Positions 8,029 through 17,249 of a stretch of DNA of 64,000 nt are shown piece after piece. The stretch's first letter is position 1, and each line of letters begins with the position of its first letter. The notes under the pieces were generated by a model. That model was not told the DNA's origin, ran no database searches, and worked only from the letters and a program-made list of their open reading frames with translations. Origin of the DNA: Methylotetracoccus oryzae (lineage in GTDB: Bacteria > Pseudomonadota > Gammaproteobacteria > Methylococcales > Methylococcaceae). The stretch covers positions 1 through 64,000 of the forward strand of contig NZ_SRSH01000013.1 in NCBI RefSeq assembly GCF_006175985.1, in the 5' to 3' direction. A program made the position numbers and the translations under genes.

Positions 8029-9267
8029 ATGTATCTGATCCTGCGCAACGCCGCGGTACTGGATGCCACCCTTCCCGAGCGGCGTGAAGGCTGCGACGTG
8101 GTGGTGGAAGGCGACCGCATCCGCGAGGTCGCGCCGGGCCCGCTCAAGGCCGCCGGCGCAACCGTCCTCGACCTCGGCGGCAGGACGCTGATGCCGGGCC
8201 TGATCGATTGCCATGTCCACGTTACGGCAACCCTGCTTGATCTCGGAGCCAATGCGCGTCTGTCGCACACGCTGCTCGCCTATCAGGCCATGCCGATTCT
8301 GTCCGGCATGCTGGAACGCGGCTTCACGACCGTCCGCGACGTCGGCGGCGCCGACCATGGACTGGCCGTTGCGATCGAAACCGGGCTGATCCCCGGACCG
8401 CGGCTGTTCATCGCCGGGCGGGCCTTGTCGCAAACCGGCGGACATGCCGATTTCCGCGGACGCTGGGATGAACGGGAGGCGGAAGGCTGCGCCTGCTGCC
8501 GGCGCCTCGGCGTATTGGGACGGGTCGTCGACGGGGTCGACGACTGCCGGCGGGCCGTTCGTCAGGAGATCAAGGCCGGTGCGCGCCAGATCAAAATCAT
8601 GGCTTCCGGCGGCATCGCCTCGCCGACCGACCCGATTCATTTCCTCGGTTTCTCGATGCCGGAACTGCGCGCCATCGTCGAGGAGGCTGCGGCCGCCGGC
8701 ACCTACGTCTGCGCACATGCCTACACCGCCGCGTCGATTCGCCGCGCCGTCGAAGCCGGCATCCGCACCATCGAGCACGGCAATCTGGTGGACGCCGAGA
8801 CGGCCGCACTGATGGCGGAGCACGGAAGCTTCGTGGTGCCGACGCTGGTCACCTACGACGCACTGGCCGAACAGGGCGCAGCACTCGGCTTCCCGCCCGA
8901 CAGCGTCGCGAAGATCGAAACCGTCCGCAGCGCCGGACTCGCCTCGCTGGAACGGTTCAAGGCGGCCGGCGTCACGATGGCCTATGGCTCCGACCTGCTG
9001 GGACCGCTGCATGTGCGGCAGAGCGACGAGTTCGCGCTGCGCTCGCGGGTCCTCTCGAACTTCGAGGTGATCTGCCAGGCAACGGTGAACGGGGCTGCAG
9101 TCCTGCAGATGGAGGGCGAACTGGGCGTGATCCGCACCGGAGCACTTGCCGACCTGCTGGTCGTCGACGGCAATCCCCTGCTCGACATCGATCTGCTGCG
9201 GCATCAGGGCCGGCATCTCTCCGCGATCATCCAGGGCGGACGCCTCGTCAAGAACCGGTTGAACTGA
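8029..9267 (+). CDS. Amidohydrolase family protein (imidazolonepropionase / prolidase-like)
   Basis: A 412-residue metal-dependent hydrolase. The N-terminal beta-sandwich strand YLILRNAAVLD is followed by GLIDCHVHVTAT (HxH metal pair). Further landmarks are IKIMASGGIASPTD (position of the carboxylated-lysine strand), VCAHAYTAASIRRAVEAG, TIEHGNLVD and YGSDLLGPLH with the catalytic aspartate. This pattern is that of the Xaa-Pro dipeptidase / imidazolonepropionase-like amidohydrolases. The start at MYLILRNA is supported by alignment of the sandwich; the longer open frame upstream overlaps the VOC gene and is rejected. It ends 6 bp before the first pqiA-type gene, so it is probably co-transcribed with the pqi operon, although no functional link is known. 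Confidence 0.9.
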   Translation: MYLILRNAAVLDATLPERREGCDVVVEGDRIREVAPGPLKAAGATVLDLGGRTLMPGLIDCHVHVTATLLDLGANARLSHTLLAYQAMPILSGMLERGFTTVRDVGGADHGLAVAIETGLIPGPRLFIAGRALSQTGGHADFRGRWDEREAEGCACCRRLGVLGRVVDGVDDCRRAVRQEIKAGARQIKIMASGGIASPTDPIHFLGFSMPELRAIVEEAAAAGTYVCAHAYTAASIRRAVEAGIRTIEHGNLVDAETAALMAEHGSFVVPTLVTYDALAEQGAALGFPPDSVAKIETVRSAGLASLERFKAAGVTMAYGSDLLGPLHVRQSDEFALRSRVLSNFEVICQATVNGAAVLQMEGELGVIRTGALADLLVVDGNPLLDIDLLRHQGRHLSAIIQGGRLVKNRLN

Positions 9268-9273
9268 GGCGCC

Positions 9274-9939
9274 GTGCCAAACCCTGTTCCAGCCCCTTCC
9301 CACGCGCAGCACCGAACCCCCGCCACGACGCTGGCCGAGCTGTCCGTCGTGGCGTGTCTGGACTGCGACGCGGTCTACCGGGCGCCGCGCCTCGCCCCAG
9401 GCGAACGGGCCAGCTGCGCACGCTGCGGGGCGCTGCTGGCCGAGCGGAAGCGACACGGACTCGAGTACCCGCTGGCCCTCGCCCTGACCAGCACGGTGTT
9501 GTTCGTGCTGGCCAACGTCTACCCGCTGCTCCGCCTCAACATCGCGGGGCGCGCGCAGTCCGGCGAAATCCTGTCGAGCGTGCATCAATTGTACGAACAG
9601 GGCTACTGGGAAGTGGCCGCGCTGGTATTCGTCGTGACCATCGCGGCGCCCTTGTTCAGAATCCTCTCGGTCCTGTGCGTGCTCGGTCCTCTCCGGATGA
9701 GCCGCAGGGTGCCGGGTGCAGTCTTCGTCTTTCGCCTGGTCGAAATCACGCACCCCTGGGCCATGGCCGAGGTGTTCATGCTGGGCATTCTGGTGGCCAT
9801 CGTGAAACTCGCCGATCTGGCCACCATACAAGCCGGTCCGGCACTGTTTGCGTTCGCCGCGATGATCGTGACGATGGCCGCGACCGATGCCTCCCTCGAT
9901 GACCAGGCCGTATGGGAAAAGCTGGAACACCACGCGTGA
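9274..9939 (+). CDS. PqiA-domain inner-membrane protein, first half-protein
   Basis: A 221-residue protein with GTG start. A zinc-ribbon-like head (CLDCDAVY ... CARCGALL, two C-x2-C pairs at about residues 28-56) is followed by four hydrophobic segments (about 68-90, 110-135, 150-180, 185-205). This is one PqiA domain. In E. coli PqiA a single protein of about 417 residues carries two such domains; here they are separate genes. PqiA proteins sit in the inner membrane and work with PqiB/PqiC in moving lipids between the inner and outer membranes. It overlaps the next gene by 28 bp, a strong operon sign. Confidence 0.9.
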   Translation: MPNPVPAPSHAQHRTPATTLAELSVVACLDCDAVYRAPRLAPGERASCARCGALLAERKRHGLEYPLALALTSTVLFVLANVYPLLRLNIAGRAQSGEILSSVHQLYEQGYWEVAALVFVVTIAAPLFRILSVLCVLGPLRMSRRVPGAVFVFRLVEITHPWAMAEVFMLGILVAIVKLADLATIQAGPALFAFAAMIVTMAATDASLDDQAVWEKLEHHA

Positions 9940-10574
9940 CACCGGGTCTTCTCACCGCCCGCAGCCAGGGCCTGCTCGTGTGCCACAGCTGCCGCAAGGT
10001 CTCCCGGCCGGCTCCGGGTGCCCTCGGCCACGCGGAGCGCTGCCCGCGTTGCGGGACGCCGCTGCACGCCCGCAAACCCGACAGTCTGGCGCGCACCTGG
10101 GCGCTGACGCTGACGGCCGCCATTCTCTACATTCCGGCCAACCTGCTCCCGATCATGACGGTCGTGATGTCCGGCCGCGGCGAGCCCGACACGATCCTCA
10201 GCGGCGTGAAGGAACTCCTGATCGGCGGCATGTGGCCGCTCGCCCTGCTGGTGTTCTTTGCCAGCATCACGGTTCCGGTACTCAAGCTGTTGGTGCTGGT
10301 GTATCTGTTGATCTCCGTGCAGCGGCGCTCGCAGTGGCGGCCGCGCGAGCGCACCGTTCTGTATCGCCTGACCGAGGCCGTGGGCCGTTGGTCGATGATC
10401 GACATTTTCGTGATCGCCATCCTCGTCACGCTGGTCCAGCTCGGCGCGTTGGCGACGATAGAAGCCGGCCCAGGTGCGGTCGCCTTCGGCGGCGTGGTCG
10501 TGACGACCATGCTCGCGGCGATGAGCTTCGATCCACGCTTGATCTGGGACTGCCAGGAAGAATCGAATGAGTGA
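9912..10574 (+). CDS. PqiA-domain inner-membrane protein, second half-protein
   Basis: A 220-residue protein, paralogous in plan to the preceding one: a zinc-ribbon-like head with CHSCRKVS and CPRCGTPL, then four membrane segments beginning AWLTLTAAILYIPANLLP-like (actual residues ALTLTAAILYIPANLLPIM). The ILYIPANLLPIM motif is typical of the second PqiA domain. The start lies inside the upstream gene and its stop overlaps the start of pqiB by 8 bp, so the three are translationally coupled. Confidence 0.9.
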   Translation: MGKAGTPRVTPGLLTARSQGLLVCHSCRKVSRPAPGALGHAERCPRCGTPLHARKPDSLARTWALTLTAAILYIPANLLPIMTVVMSGRGEPDTILSGVKELLIGGMWPLALLVFFASITVPVLKLLVLVYLLISVQRRSQWRPRERTVLYRLTEAVGRWSMIDIFVIAILVTLVQLGALATIEAGPGAVAFGGVVVTTMLAAMSFDPRLIWDCQEESNE

Positions 10575-12297
10575 CGAATCGCAACGGACCCGGAGCACGG
10601 CGGAAGGCGATCTGCCGGAAGACGACTTTCCGGAAGCCCCGGTAGAGACGACCCGGGGTCTTTCTCTGGTCTGGCTGATCCCGCTCGTGGCCCTGGTGCT
10701 CGGTGGATGGCTGGCCTATCGGACGCTGAGCGAACAGGGACCGACGATCCGCATTGCCTTCAAGGAGGCGCCGGGGCTGGAAGCGGGAAAGAGCAAGATC
10801 AAGTACAAGGACATCCAGGTCGGACTGATCGAGACCATCGTGCTCAGCCAGGATCTGAGCCAGGTGATTGTCACCGCCAAGATGGAAAAGCACGTCGCAA
10901 ACCATCTCGGCGAGCGCACGGCCTTCTGGATCGTGAAGCCGCAGTTGGGGCTGAGCGGCGTCTCGGGACTCGACACATTGATGGCCGGAAACTACATCGG
11001 CGTCGAGTTCGCCGAGGGCAAATCGCGACGCAGCTTCACCGGGCTCGAACAGCCGCCGCGAATCAGCGCCGAAACCCCCGGCAAGAGCTTCACCCTGGAC
11101 AGCGATACCGCAGGTGCCCTCAAGTACGGCACGCCGATCTACTTCCGGGACATCCAGGTCGGACAGGTCGTCGATGTCCGCCTGTCGGAAGACCACCAAC
11201 GCGTGCAAGCCGAAATCTTCATCGATGCGCCCTACGATCAACTGGTCCGCGAACATACGCATTTCTGGCGGCTCAATGCGATCGACCTGTCGCTGGGCGC
11301 GCAGGGTGTCAGCCTGAAGGTGGGGTCGCTGACGACCCTGCTCGGCGGCGGGATCACCTTCGAAACCGGGAACTTGAACGATCCGGCCAGTGAACCCAGC
11401 GCGGCCGGCGCTCACTTCTGGCTGCACAAGGACTTTTCGAGCATCGCCGAAGGTTCCTATACGATGCGCCACCCTTACCTGCTGTATTTCGACGACTCGG
11501 TGCGCGGCCTGAGCGTGGGAGCACCCGTGGAAATACGCGGCATTCGGATCGGCACTGTCACGGACATCAAGTTCGATCTCGACCTCGACGCACACAGGGT
11601 CCGCATCCCGGTCATCGTCGAGTTCGATCCGGAGCGGCTCGTGCCCTACGGTGCGGAAGCCGAGGTCAAGAAGTTCATCGCCGACCATGCCGCCGATATC
11701 GCCCACGGCCGGCGTCCCGCCATGGAGGCGCTGATAGACCACGGCCTCCGGGCCCGGCTGAAGACCGGCAATCTGCTGACCGGGCAGCTCTACGTCGACG
11801 TAGACTTCTATCCCGATCAGGCGCCCGCCCAGTTGAAGTACGGCGGGAAGTATCCTGAGATTCCGACCTTGCCGTCGGTCGCGGCGGAGCTTGAAAAGAG
11901 CGTCACCGAGATCGTCGCGAACCTCAAAAAGCTGCCGCTGGACAAGATCGGGCAGGAATTGCTCGGAACCGTGCAAGGAACGAATCGCCTGACGAATGCA
12001 CCGGAGTGGCGCGAAACCATCCGCTCACTGGACGCGGCACTCAAGGATTCGCGGCAGTTGATGAAAACGGCCGATGCGAAAATCGCCAGTCTGACCGGCA
12101 GCGTCGAGAAGAGTCTGGGCAGCGCGGTCAAGGTGCTGGAGCAGATCGAACCGAATGCCCCCATGGCCGTCGATATCGGCAACGCGCTGGAAGAACTGGC
12201 GGTGGCGGCCCGCTCGATCCGGACCTTGACGGATTATCTGGAACGCCACCCGGAATCCCTGCTGTACGGCAAGGGCGGACACGGAGCAAAGAAATGA
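10567..12297 (+). CDS. pqiB: PqiB-like MCE protein (intermembrane lipid transport)
   Basis: A 576-residue MCE protein. Residues 1-30 are cytoplasmic, about 33-55 a membrane anchor (LSLVWLIPLVALVLGGWLAY), then three MCE/MlaD beta-barrel domains starting near 65 (GPTIRIAFKEAPGLEAGKSK), 175 (SFTLDSDTAGALKYGTPIYF) and 305 (PYLLYFDDSVRGLSVGAPVE). The last about 130 residues are helical. In E. coli, PqiB hexamers form a long syringe-like tunnel spanning the periplasm, with PqiA in the inner membrane and PqiC at the outer membrane. Length and three-domain layout match. The stop overlaps the pqiC start as ATGA. Confidence 0.93.
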   Translation: MSDESQRTRSTAEGDLPEDDFPEAPVETTRGLSLVWLIPLVALVLGGWLAYRTLSEQGPTIRIAFKEAPGLEAGKSKIKYKDIQVGLIETIVLSQDLSQVIVTAKMEKHVANHLGERTAFWIVKPQLGLSGVSGLDTLMAGNYIGVEFAEGKSRRSFTGLEQPPRISAETPGKSFTLDSDTAGALKYGTPIYFRDIQVGQVVDVRLSEDHQRVQAEIFIDAPYDQLVREHTHFWRLNAIDLSLGAQGVSLKVGSLTTLLGGGITFETGNLNDPASEPSAAGAHFWLHKDFSSIAEGSYTMRHPYLLYFDDSVRGLSVGAPVEIRGIRIGTVTDIKFDLDLDAHRVRIPVIVEFDPERLVPYGAEAEVKKFIADHAADIAHGRRPAMEALIDHGLRARLKTGNLLTGQLYVDVDFYPDQAPAQLKYGGKYPEIPTLPSVAAELEKSVTEIVANLKKLPLDKIGQELLGTVQGTNRLTNAPEWRETIRSLDAALKDSRQLMKTADAKIASLTGSVEKSLGSAVKVLEQIEPNAPMAVDIGNALEELAVAARSIRTLTDYLERHPESLLYGKGGHGAKK

Positions 12298-12932
12298 AGA
12301 CACGGCATCGTTTGGCACTCGCGCTCGTCGCCGTGGCGCTCGTCACGGGCGGGTGCACCAGTCCAGAACCGCGCTTCTACGTCCTGGCGGGGCCAGTGCG
12401 ATCGGGCAAGCCAGCGCAGGCTGCGCCGGCGGGGGCTGCTGGCATCGGGCTCGGGCCGGTGCAGTTCCCTGGCTATCTCGACCGGCCGCAGATCGTCACA
12501 CGCTCAGGGCAGAACGAACTCGATCTGGCAGAGTTCGAGCGCTGGGCCGAGCCGCTGAAGGACAACGCGGTACAGGTGATCGCGGATACCGTCTCCCAAA
12601 ACCTGGGGGGTCGCAAAGTCGTGATTTTTCCCTGGAAGCGGGCCACGCCGATCGCCTATCAGATCGTTGCCGACATCAAGCGCTTCGACCGGACGCTCGG
12701 CGGCGAGACCGAATTCGTCGTGCGCTGGAGCCTGCTGACGGCGGACGGGCAGACAGAACTGCTCAGCCGCGATGTTAGCTATGCGGAGTGGCCGGTCGAC
12801 GACGCCTATCCGACGACCGTCGCCGCCATGAACCGCACCCTGCTGAAATTCAGCCGCGACGTGGCGACGGCGATCCGCGAGCAGGACAGCCGCGAACGCC
12901 CCGCCGCGCCACCCTCCGGAACGGGGCGATGA
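12294..12932 (+). CDS. pqiC: PqiC-like outer-membrane lipoprotein (YmbA / ABC-type transport auxiliary family)
   Basis: A 212-residue lipoprotein. The signal MKTRHRLALALVAVALVTGGC has lipobox TGGC. The mature part begins SPEPRFYVLAG, the hallmark F-Y-x-L opening of the PqiC/YmbA (DUF330) family, followed by IGLGPVQFPGYLDRPQIVTR, also family-typical. Expected at the inner leaflet of the outer membrane, docking the PqiB tunnel. It overlaps pqiB and the following channel gene by 4 bp each. Confidence 0.93.
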   Translation: MKTRHRLALALVAVALVTGGCTSPEPRFYVLAGPVRSGKPAQAAPAGAAGIGLGPVQFPGYLDRPQIVTRSGQNELDLAEFERWAEPLKDNAVQVIADTVSQNLGGRKVVIFPWKRATPIAYQIVADIKRFDRTLGGETEFVVRWSLLTADGQTELLSRDVSYAEWPVDDAYPTTVAAMNRTLLKFSRDVATAIREQDSRERPAAPPSGTGR

Positions 12933-13666
12933 GCACCGCGCCGCCCGAACGAACGGAAAACACCGCACCGGGTCCGGTGAGGCCGCGACGCCGCCTGCCG
13001 CCGATTCCCAGCGGGGAGGCCTATTACCCCTATCTGTTGCTGGCGCTGATCTTGTTGACGCTGGCCTATCCGATCATCACCGTGTGGCCGGCCGGTCGCA
13101 TGATCGAAAAGGCGATTATGGCCGCCGTGTTGATCACCGGCACGCTGGCGACCTACAAACGGCGGTCGCAAATCCTGTTGACCGCCGCGATGCTCGTCAT
13201 CATGGTTTCATCCGGCATTGCGACGGAGATGCGCCACGATGCAGCCGGATGGCTGCTGATCACGTTTCTGTCGTCGATCACCGGGTTCCTGTCGCTGGTG
13301 ACCTGGCTGCTGGCACGCGACGTTTTTTCGAAACGGAATCGCGTCACGGCAAACCTGTTGTACGGTGCCGTCAGCGTTTACATGTTGATTGGCACTGCGT
13401 TTGCCGCGGTCCACTTCCTGATCGAACAGGTCGCACCCGACTCCTATCATTGCGGCTCCCCGCAATGCGACGGCGTCCCGCGGATCGCCGCCTACGTATA
13501 TTTCAGCTTCATCACACTGTCGACCGTCGGTTACGGCGAGATTCTGCCGAACAGTCATGTGGCCGGCACGCTGTCTTACGTCGAGGCGATCGTGGGTCAG
13601 ATGTACGTGGCCATCCTCGTCGCGCGGCTCGTGGGCATGCAGATTGCGCATAGCCTCAACGATTGA
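12929..13666 (+). CDS. Potassium-channel-like membrane protein with TVGYG filter
   Basis: A 245-residue membrane protein. Hydrophobic segments lie at about 33-53, 60-76, 80-98, 107-130 and 140-166, then a pore region with selectivity filter TVGYG at residues 199-203 (context FSFITLSTVGYGEILP), then a last segment at 215-240. This is a 6-TM ion channel (Ion_trans_2 type) without a visible RCK domain or a charged S4-like helix. The start overlaps the pqiC stop as ATGA, so it belongs to the pqi operon, an uncommon companion. A cytoplasmic proline/arginine-rich head of about 30 residues precedes the first helix. Conducted ion is inferred from the filter only. Confidence 0.9.
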   Translation: MSTAPPERTENTAPGPVRPRRRLPPIPSGEAYYPYLLLALILLTLAYPIITVWPAGRMIEKAIMAAVLITGTLATYKRRSQILLTAAMLVIMVSSGIATEMRHDAAGWLLITFLSSITGFLSLVTWLLARDVFSKRNRVTANLLYGAVSVYMLIGTAFAAVHFLIEQVAPDSYHCGSPQCDGVPRIAAYVYFSFITLSTVGYGEILPNSHVAGTLSYVEAIVGQMYVAILVARLVGMQIAHSLND

Positions 13667-13708
13667 TCGCGGGCCGCCCTCGTGCCCCGACCAGTCTCCT
13701 TCGCGACG

Positions 13709-14911
13709 CTAGAGTCGCTGCGAGGCTCGCCTCAGGCGCCGGCGCCGGATCCCGGTGACATACAACACCAGGGGCACCCAGCCGGCAAGACTCCACAGCA
13801 GGCGTCCCGGCGTGCCCAGCACCTGCCCGGTGTGCAGCGCGCGAATGAAGTTCAGAAAAGCGTCACCTGCCGGTCGCGGGGTGACGCGCTCCACGTGCAG
13901 GATATGGCCGCTGAACTGGTCAACGCAGACGATGGCCGCCGTGCCTGCTGCCGAAGCCTGGCCGGGCGTTCCGAACCAGATCTGGTGCGAACCGGTGGAG
14001 GTGTCTGGCGTGATCAACCGCTGCACCGGGCTTTTCGGGAAGAGCCCGCGAGCGATCAGCAACGCCGCACCGAGGGAAACCGGATCGCTGTTGGGTATCG
14101 CCTCGCTCTTGACGTCGAGTCGATCGTGGATGTCCCCCATCGCACTGGACGATCTGAAAGCCGACTCCAGCCATTCCGGAAAGACCAGATGCAGCCCCGA
14201 CAGGGCCACCATGAAGAGGATCAACGCCCCGTAAACACCGGCCGCGCGATGGATCTCGAACAGCAGGCGGCTGGAATGGGCGGGCGGCAACGTGATCCTG
14301 AGGGATTGTCGCACGCGTCCACGGCCCGGCCACCACAATGTCAGGCCGGTGGCGAGGGAGACCAGCAACAGCGCGGCTACACAGCCGACGACGGTGCGGC
14401 CGAAGCGCCCCATGAACAGTTCCTCGTGCAGTTTCAGGATCCAGGTCATCACCGTGTCTCCCCAGAACCGGCTGGCAACAACCTCGGCCGTGTACGGGTT
14501 GACCGAAACCATCAGGGGCGCATAGAACTCGTCATAGGTCTCCGCCGGCTTTTCGAACCAGACGGTGACCACGCCGTCCGGCCGTTCCGGCATGACCAGG
14601 GTCCAACTGCCGAAGCGTCGCGGGTGAGCCGCCTGGACCGCCGCCAGCAGTTCATCCGCCGAACGATACCGTGCGCCAGATTCGCTGACCGTCAGTCGCG
14701 GGTTCAGCCAGCGGTCGAACTCGTTGTGAAAGACGTTCAGACTGCCGGTCAAGCCCATCACGACGAACAGGACGCCCACGCTCAATGCCAGCCCCCGATG
14801 CAGCGCCAGCCAGAACGGCCGCAAGCGGGAGAATGGCACACGCGCGAGGAGGTCACGCGCCCAGCGGACGGCTTGCTGCGCCTGATGTACCCAATATTCC
14901 CGGTTCGTCAC
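13709..14911 (-). CDS. PepSY-associated membrane protein (PiuB/reductase-like)
   Basis: A 400-residue protein with four to five membrane helices. The opening LALHRGLALSVGVLFVVMGL is the PepSY-TM motif with a potential haem-ligand histidine. A periplasmic PepSY domain spans roughly 75-160 and the helices ELFMGRFGRTVVGCVAALLL, RAAGVYGALILFMVALSG and LLWSLAGWVPLVLYVTG carry further conserved histidines (KLHEELF, EIHRAAG). The family is often linked with iron-siderophore uptake or periplasmic electron transfer; there is no TonB receptor next to it here. It converges on the pqi operon with 42 bp between. Confidence 0.88.
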   Translation of the reverse strand: MTNREYWVHQAQQAVRWARDLLARVPFSRLRPFWLALHRGLALSVGVLFVVMGLTGSLNVFHNEFDRWLNPRLTVSESGARYRSADELLAAVQAAHPRRFGSWTLVMPERPDGVVTVWFEKPAETYDEFYAPLMVSVNPYTAEVVASRFWGDTVMTWILKLHEELFMGRFGRTVVGCVAALLLVSLATGLTLWWPGRGRVRQSLRITLPPAHSSRLLFEIHRAAGVYGALILFMVALSGLHLVFPEWLESAFRSSSAMGDIHDRLDVKSEAIPNSDPVSLGAALLIARGLFPKSPVQRLITPDTSTGSHQIWFGTPGQASAAGTAAIVCVDQFSGHILHVERVTPRPAGDAFLNFIRALHTGQVLGTPGRLLWSLAGWVPLVLYVTGIRRRRLRRASQRL

Positions 14912-15338
14912 CGAATATCTTGTCCGTCGCGATTGTTTGATCCGTTAACCGTGCGCACCCGCCTGTGGGCTAGGTCCCGCACGGCCGGGGATGATACCTT
15001 AGAGGCACGAGGCACTGGCGCCTTCGCCGAGGATCGTCGTCCGTAACGCTGGACCAACCTGTCGGGAGCACGTTCGATCGCCATGACCTGCTTTGCCAAC
15101 ACCTGGCTGGAAATCGCTTTGCTGCGAGGCCTGCGCGATGCTCGCCCGGCACCCGGGCGTCGGCACAGCGTAAATCGCGGCCATAGGGGAGCCCCTCACC
15201 GCCTGCCGGGAGCGGCTTTCGGCACATCGCGACGACTCGACGCCCGCCCAAGTCACATTATCGGTAGGAGACCCTGAAGTCCGGACGACCGTCCGCTGTG
15301 ATATAACCGACCATAAGCCACTGATGGGGCAGGTACCT
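14912..15338. other. Intergenic stretch, 427 bp
   Basis: Lies between the divergent PepSY gene and the small 87-residue gene. The frames across it are arginine/alanine-rich readings with no recognisable motif. It must hold promoters for both flanking genes. I see nothing else. Confidence 0.4.
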
Positions 15339-15602
15339 ATGAAACTCGACGACTACATCAAGAGCAAGGCACTGGTCCGACTCGAAGACTTCGACCAGGA
15401 ATTCTTCCACCTGCTGGACGTCAGGGACGGCAAAGCTCTGGCCATCGTCGTCAACCCCATCGAAGGACGGACCCTTTACCGGGTCGATGCAGAAACCGAA
15501 CAAGGCAAGCCGACCACCCGCTATTTCAGTCGGTTCAAGGACGCCTACCAGGCCTATTTCCAGGATCCTCCCCGTAAATGGACGCCCGTGGTCATCAAGT
15601 AG
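15339..15602 (+). CDS. Conserved-looking small hypothetical protein
   Basis: An 87-residue acidic/aromatic protein starting MKLDDYIKSKALVRLEDFDQ. No signal peptide or membrane segment. Composition and codon use are those of a genuine gene, and the alternating strand/helix pattern (LAIVVNPIEGRTLYRVD, then YFSRFKDAYQAYFQ) suggests a small folded domain. The start at 15339 has AGGT a few bases upstream; an in-frame ATG 15 bases earlier is possible. I do not recognise the family. It converges on the flippase gene. Confidence 0.65.
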   Translation: MKLDDYIKSKALVRLEDFDQEFFHLLDVRDGKALAIVVNPIEGRTLYRVDAETEQGKPTTRYFSRFKDAYQAYFQDPPRKWTPVVIK

Positions 15603-15671
15603 TACCGACCGGACAGCCCAGCCGGCCCCGATCAGGGGCTCAGTGCGATCGGACAGGCCCGACGCACACCC

Positions 15672-17249
15672 TCAGCCTTCCGGTTCCGATTCGTCACTCG
15701 GCGTCTTCTTCGCGCGCCGGCGCCCTTTCCCGGTCACTTTGGCCAGCACCTTCCCGATCCCGGCGATCACATAGCGGCGCTCGCCCGGCTGAAAAACGAG
15801 GAACCACATCACCAGCACCGACCACAGCGGCGCCCCGGCCAGGTTGGCGATAAGCTGGGCCTGCCGATCCGGGACGTAAAGGTTGAAAGCGATCACCGGG
15901 ACCACCGTCATCATGACGAGAAACGCGAGCCTGACCAGAACACGTCCGGAGAATGCCCGGACACTGAATCCGGCGCGTTTTCTGAGCAGCACCATGCGAG
16001 CAATCAAGCCCATCAACGACAATCCGATACTGACAAAAAAGACGGAGTAAGGCGGCATTCCCTGCTTCAACAGCAGATACGCGATGGGAATATTAAGGAG
16101 CAGCATACCCCCGACAATCACCTGTATCTTCGCGATCTTTCCGGTCGCTCTCGCGACGGTCAACAAGGTCGACGACAGCACGACGAACAGCGCATCGATA
16201 AGTATCAGACGGGAGAACTCTGATGTGTACTGCGGAACCCGCGTAAGCCATAGGCGCAGAATCAAGTCCATCTCGAACAACAGTGGGAGACACATCGTGA
16301 ACATCAGGAAGAAGCTGATCTTCGTAGCCTGAAATACCAGCTTGTACATCGAGACCCTGTCGTTGCTCGCGTAGGTCTTGACGATCTGCGGGTTCGAAGC
16401 CGTATTGATCATGCTCGAAAACGTCCGAACCTGGCCATTGATCTGGGTCGCAATTCCGTTTGCCGCATTCACGGCGGGTCCAAAAAAGGTGTTGAACAGA
16501 ATGCTCGTACCCTGAGTCTTAGCGATGGTGGCCAGATTTTCTATCACGTTCCAGCTGGCAAACCCGGCCAGTTCGCGATAGAGCTTTTTCTGCCTGACGA
16601 TGCGAAAGCGGCTCTCTTTGTAGAAAATCCAGCAGACGATATAGTTGACCAGGAGTGTCGCTGCCGAGATTGCGAAGACCAGGACAGCATAGAGTTGCAG
16701 TTTGTCGTGCTGCGTTGACAGCAGTGCAATCGCTGCGGCAAGCTTGCCGAAGGTCGCTACGAGATTGATGAGCGCTGTTCCGATCATGTTTTCCCGGGCA
16801 CTGAAAATACCGGAACATGGAACGGTCATCACGGTGCAGATAAACGTCAAGATAGTGAAATGCAAGACCCACTCCGCGGCCACCAGTCGCTCGGGAGGAA
16901 TGACGAGGTAAGTCCTAAGAAACCAGAAGCCAGCCGTTTCACCTATCACGAAGACCAAAAAAGAAATAGCCAGATGGATCGAGAAGGCAACATTGAATAC
17001 ATTCCTGACGCCTTCTGGCCTGTTCTGAGCCATTTCGACGTTGAGGTACCTTTGCACCGAACCCGTCATGGTCGTCTGCAGAAACTTGAGGAGCAGGACC
17101 ACGCCACCGACGACGCTGAAAATACCGAAATCGACGAATCCCAGCGCCTGCAGTGTGACTCGTGAGGTATAGAGAACCACCAGTGTATTTATGATCAAAT
17201 ACACATACATTACACCGGTGTTCAGAGCCACTCTCTTGACGTTAAGCAC
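15672..17249 (-). CDS. Polysaccharide flippase (Wzx / MATE-like oligosaccharide exporter)
   Basis: A 525-residue integral membrane protein with about 12-14 hydrophobic helices spread evenly from residue 10 (LNTGVMYVYLIINTLVVLYT) to about 495. This is the size and layout of the MOP superfamily polysaccharide exporters that flip lipid-linked glycans across the inner membrane. The basic tail GKGRRRAKKTPSDESEPEG is cytoplasmic. GTG start with GAGGAA 9 bases upstream. Local base composition is less GC-rich than its neighbours, as often seen for glycan genes acquired by transfer. It is alone: no glycosyltransferases, polymerase or sugar-nucleotide genes adjoin, unlike a typical O-antigen locus. Confidence 0.85.
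   Translation of the reverse strand: MLNVKRVALNTGVMYVYLIINTLVVLYTSRVTLQALGFVDFGIFSVVGGVVLLLKFLQTTMTGSVQRYLNVEMAQNRPEGVRNVFNVAFSIHLAISFLVFVIGETAGFWFLRTYLVIPPERLVAAEWVLHFTILTFICTVMTVPCSGIFSARENMIGTALINLVATFGKLAAAIALLSTQHDKLQLYAVLVFAISAATLLVNYIVCWIFYKESRFRIVRQKKLYRELAGFASWNVIENLATIAKTQGTSILFNTFFGPAVNAANGIATQINGQVRTFSSMINTASNPQIVKTYASNDRVSMYKLVFQATKISFFLMFTMCLPLLFEMDLILRLWLTRVPQYTSEFSRLILIDALFVVLSSTLLTVARATGKIAKIQVIVGGMLLLNIPIAYLLLKQGMPPYSVFFVSIGLSLMGLIARMVLLRKRAGFSVRAFSGRVLVRLAFLVMMTVVPVIAFNLYVPDRQAQLIANLAGAPLWSVLVMWFLVFQPGERRYVIAGIGKVLAKVTGKGRRRAKKTPSDESEPEG

Noticed and set aside
7786..9942. 718-codon minus-strand frame across the amidohydrolase and first pqiA gene
   Set aside because: Shadow frame: rich in His/Gln/Arg, no motifs, while the plus strand holds two clear families.
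10426..11976. 516-codon minus-strand frame across pqiB
   Set aside because: Antisense of a well-defined MCE gene; no family likeness.
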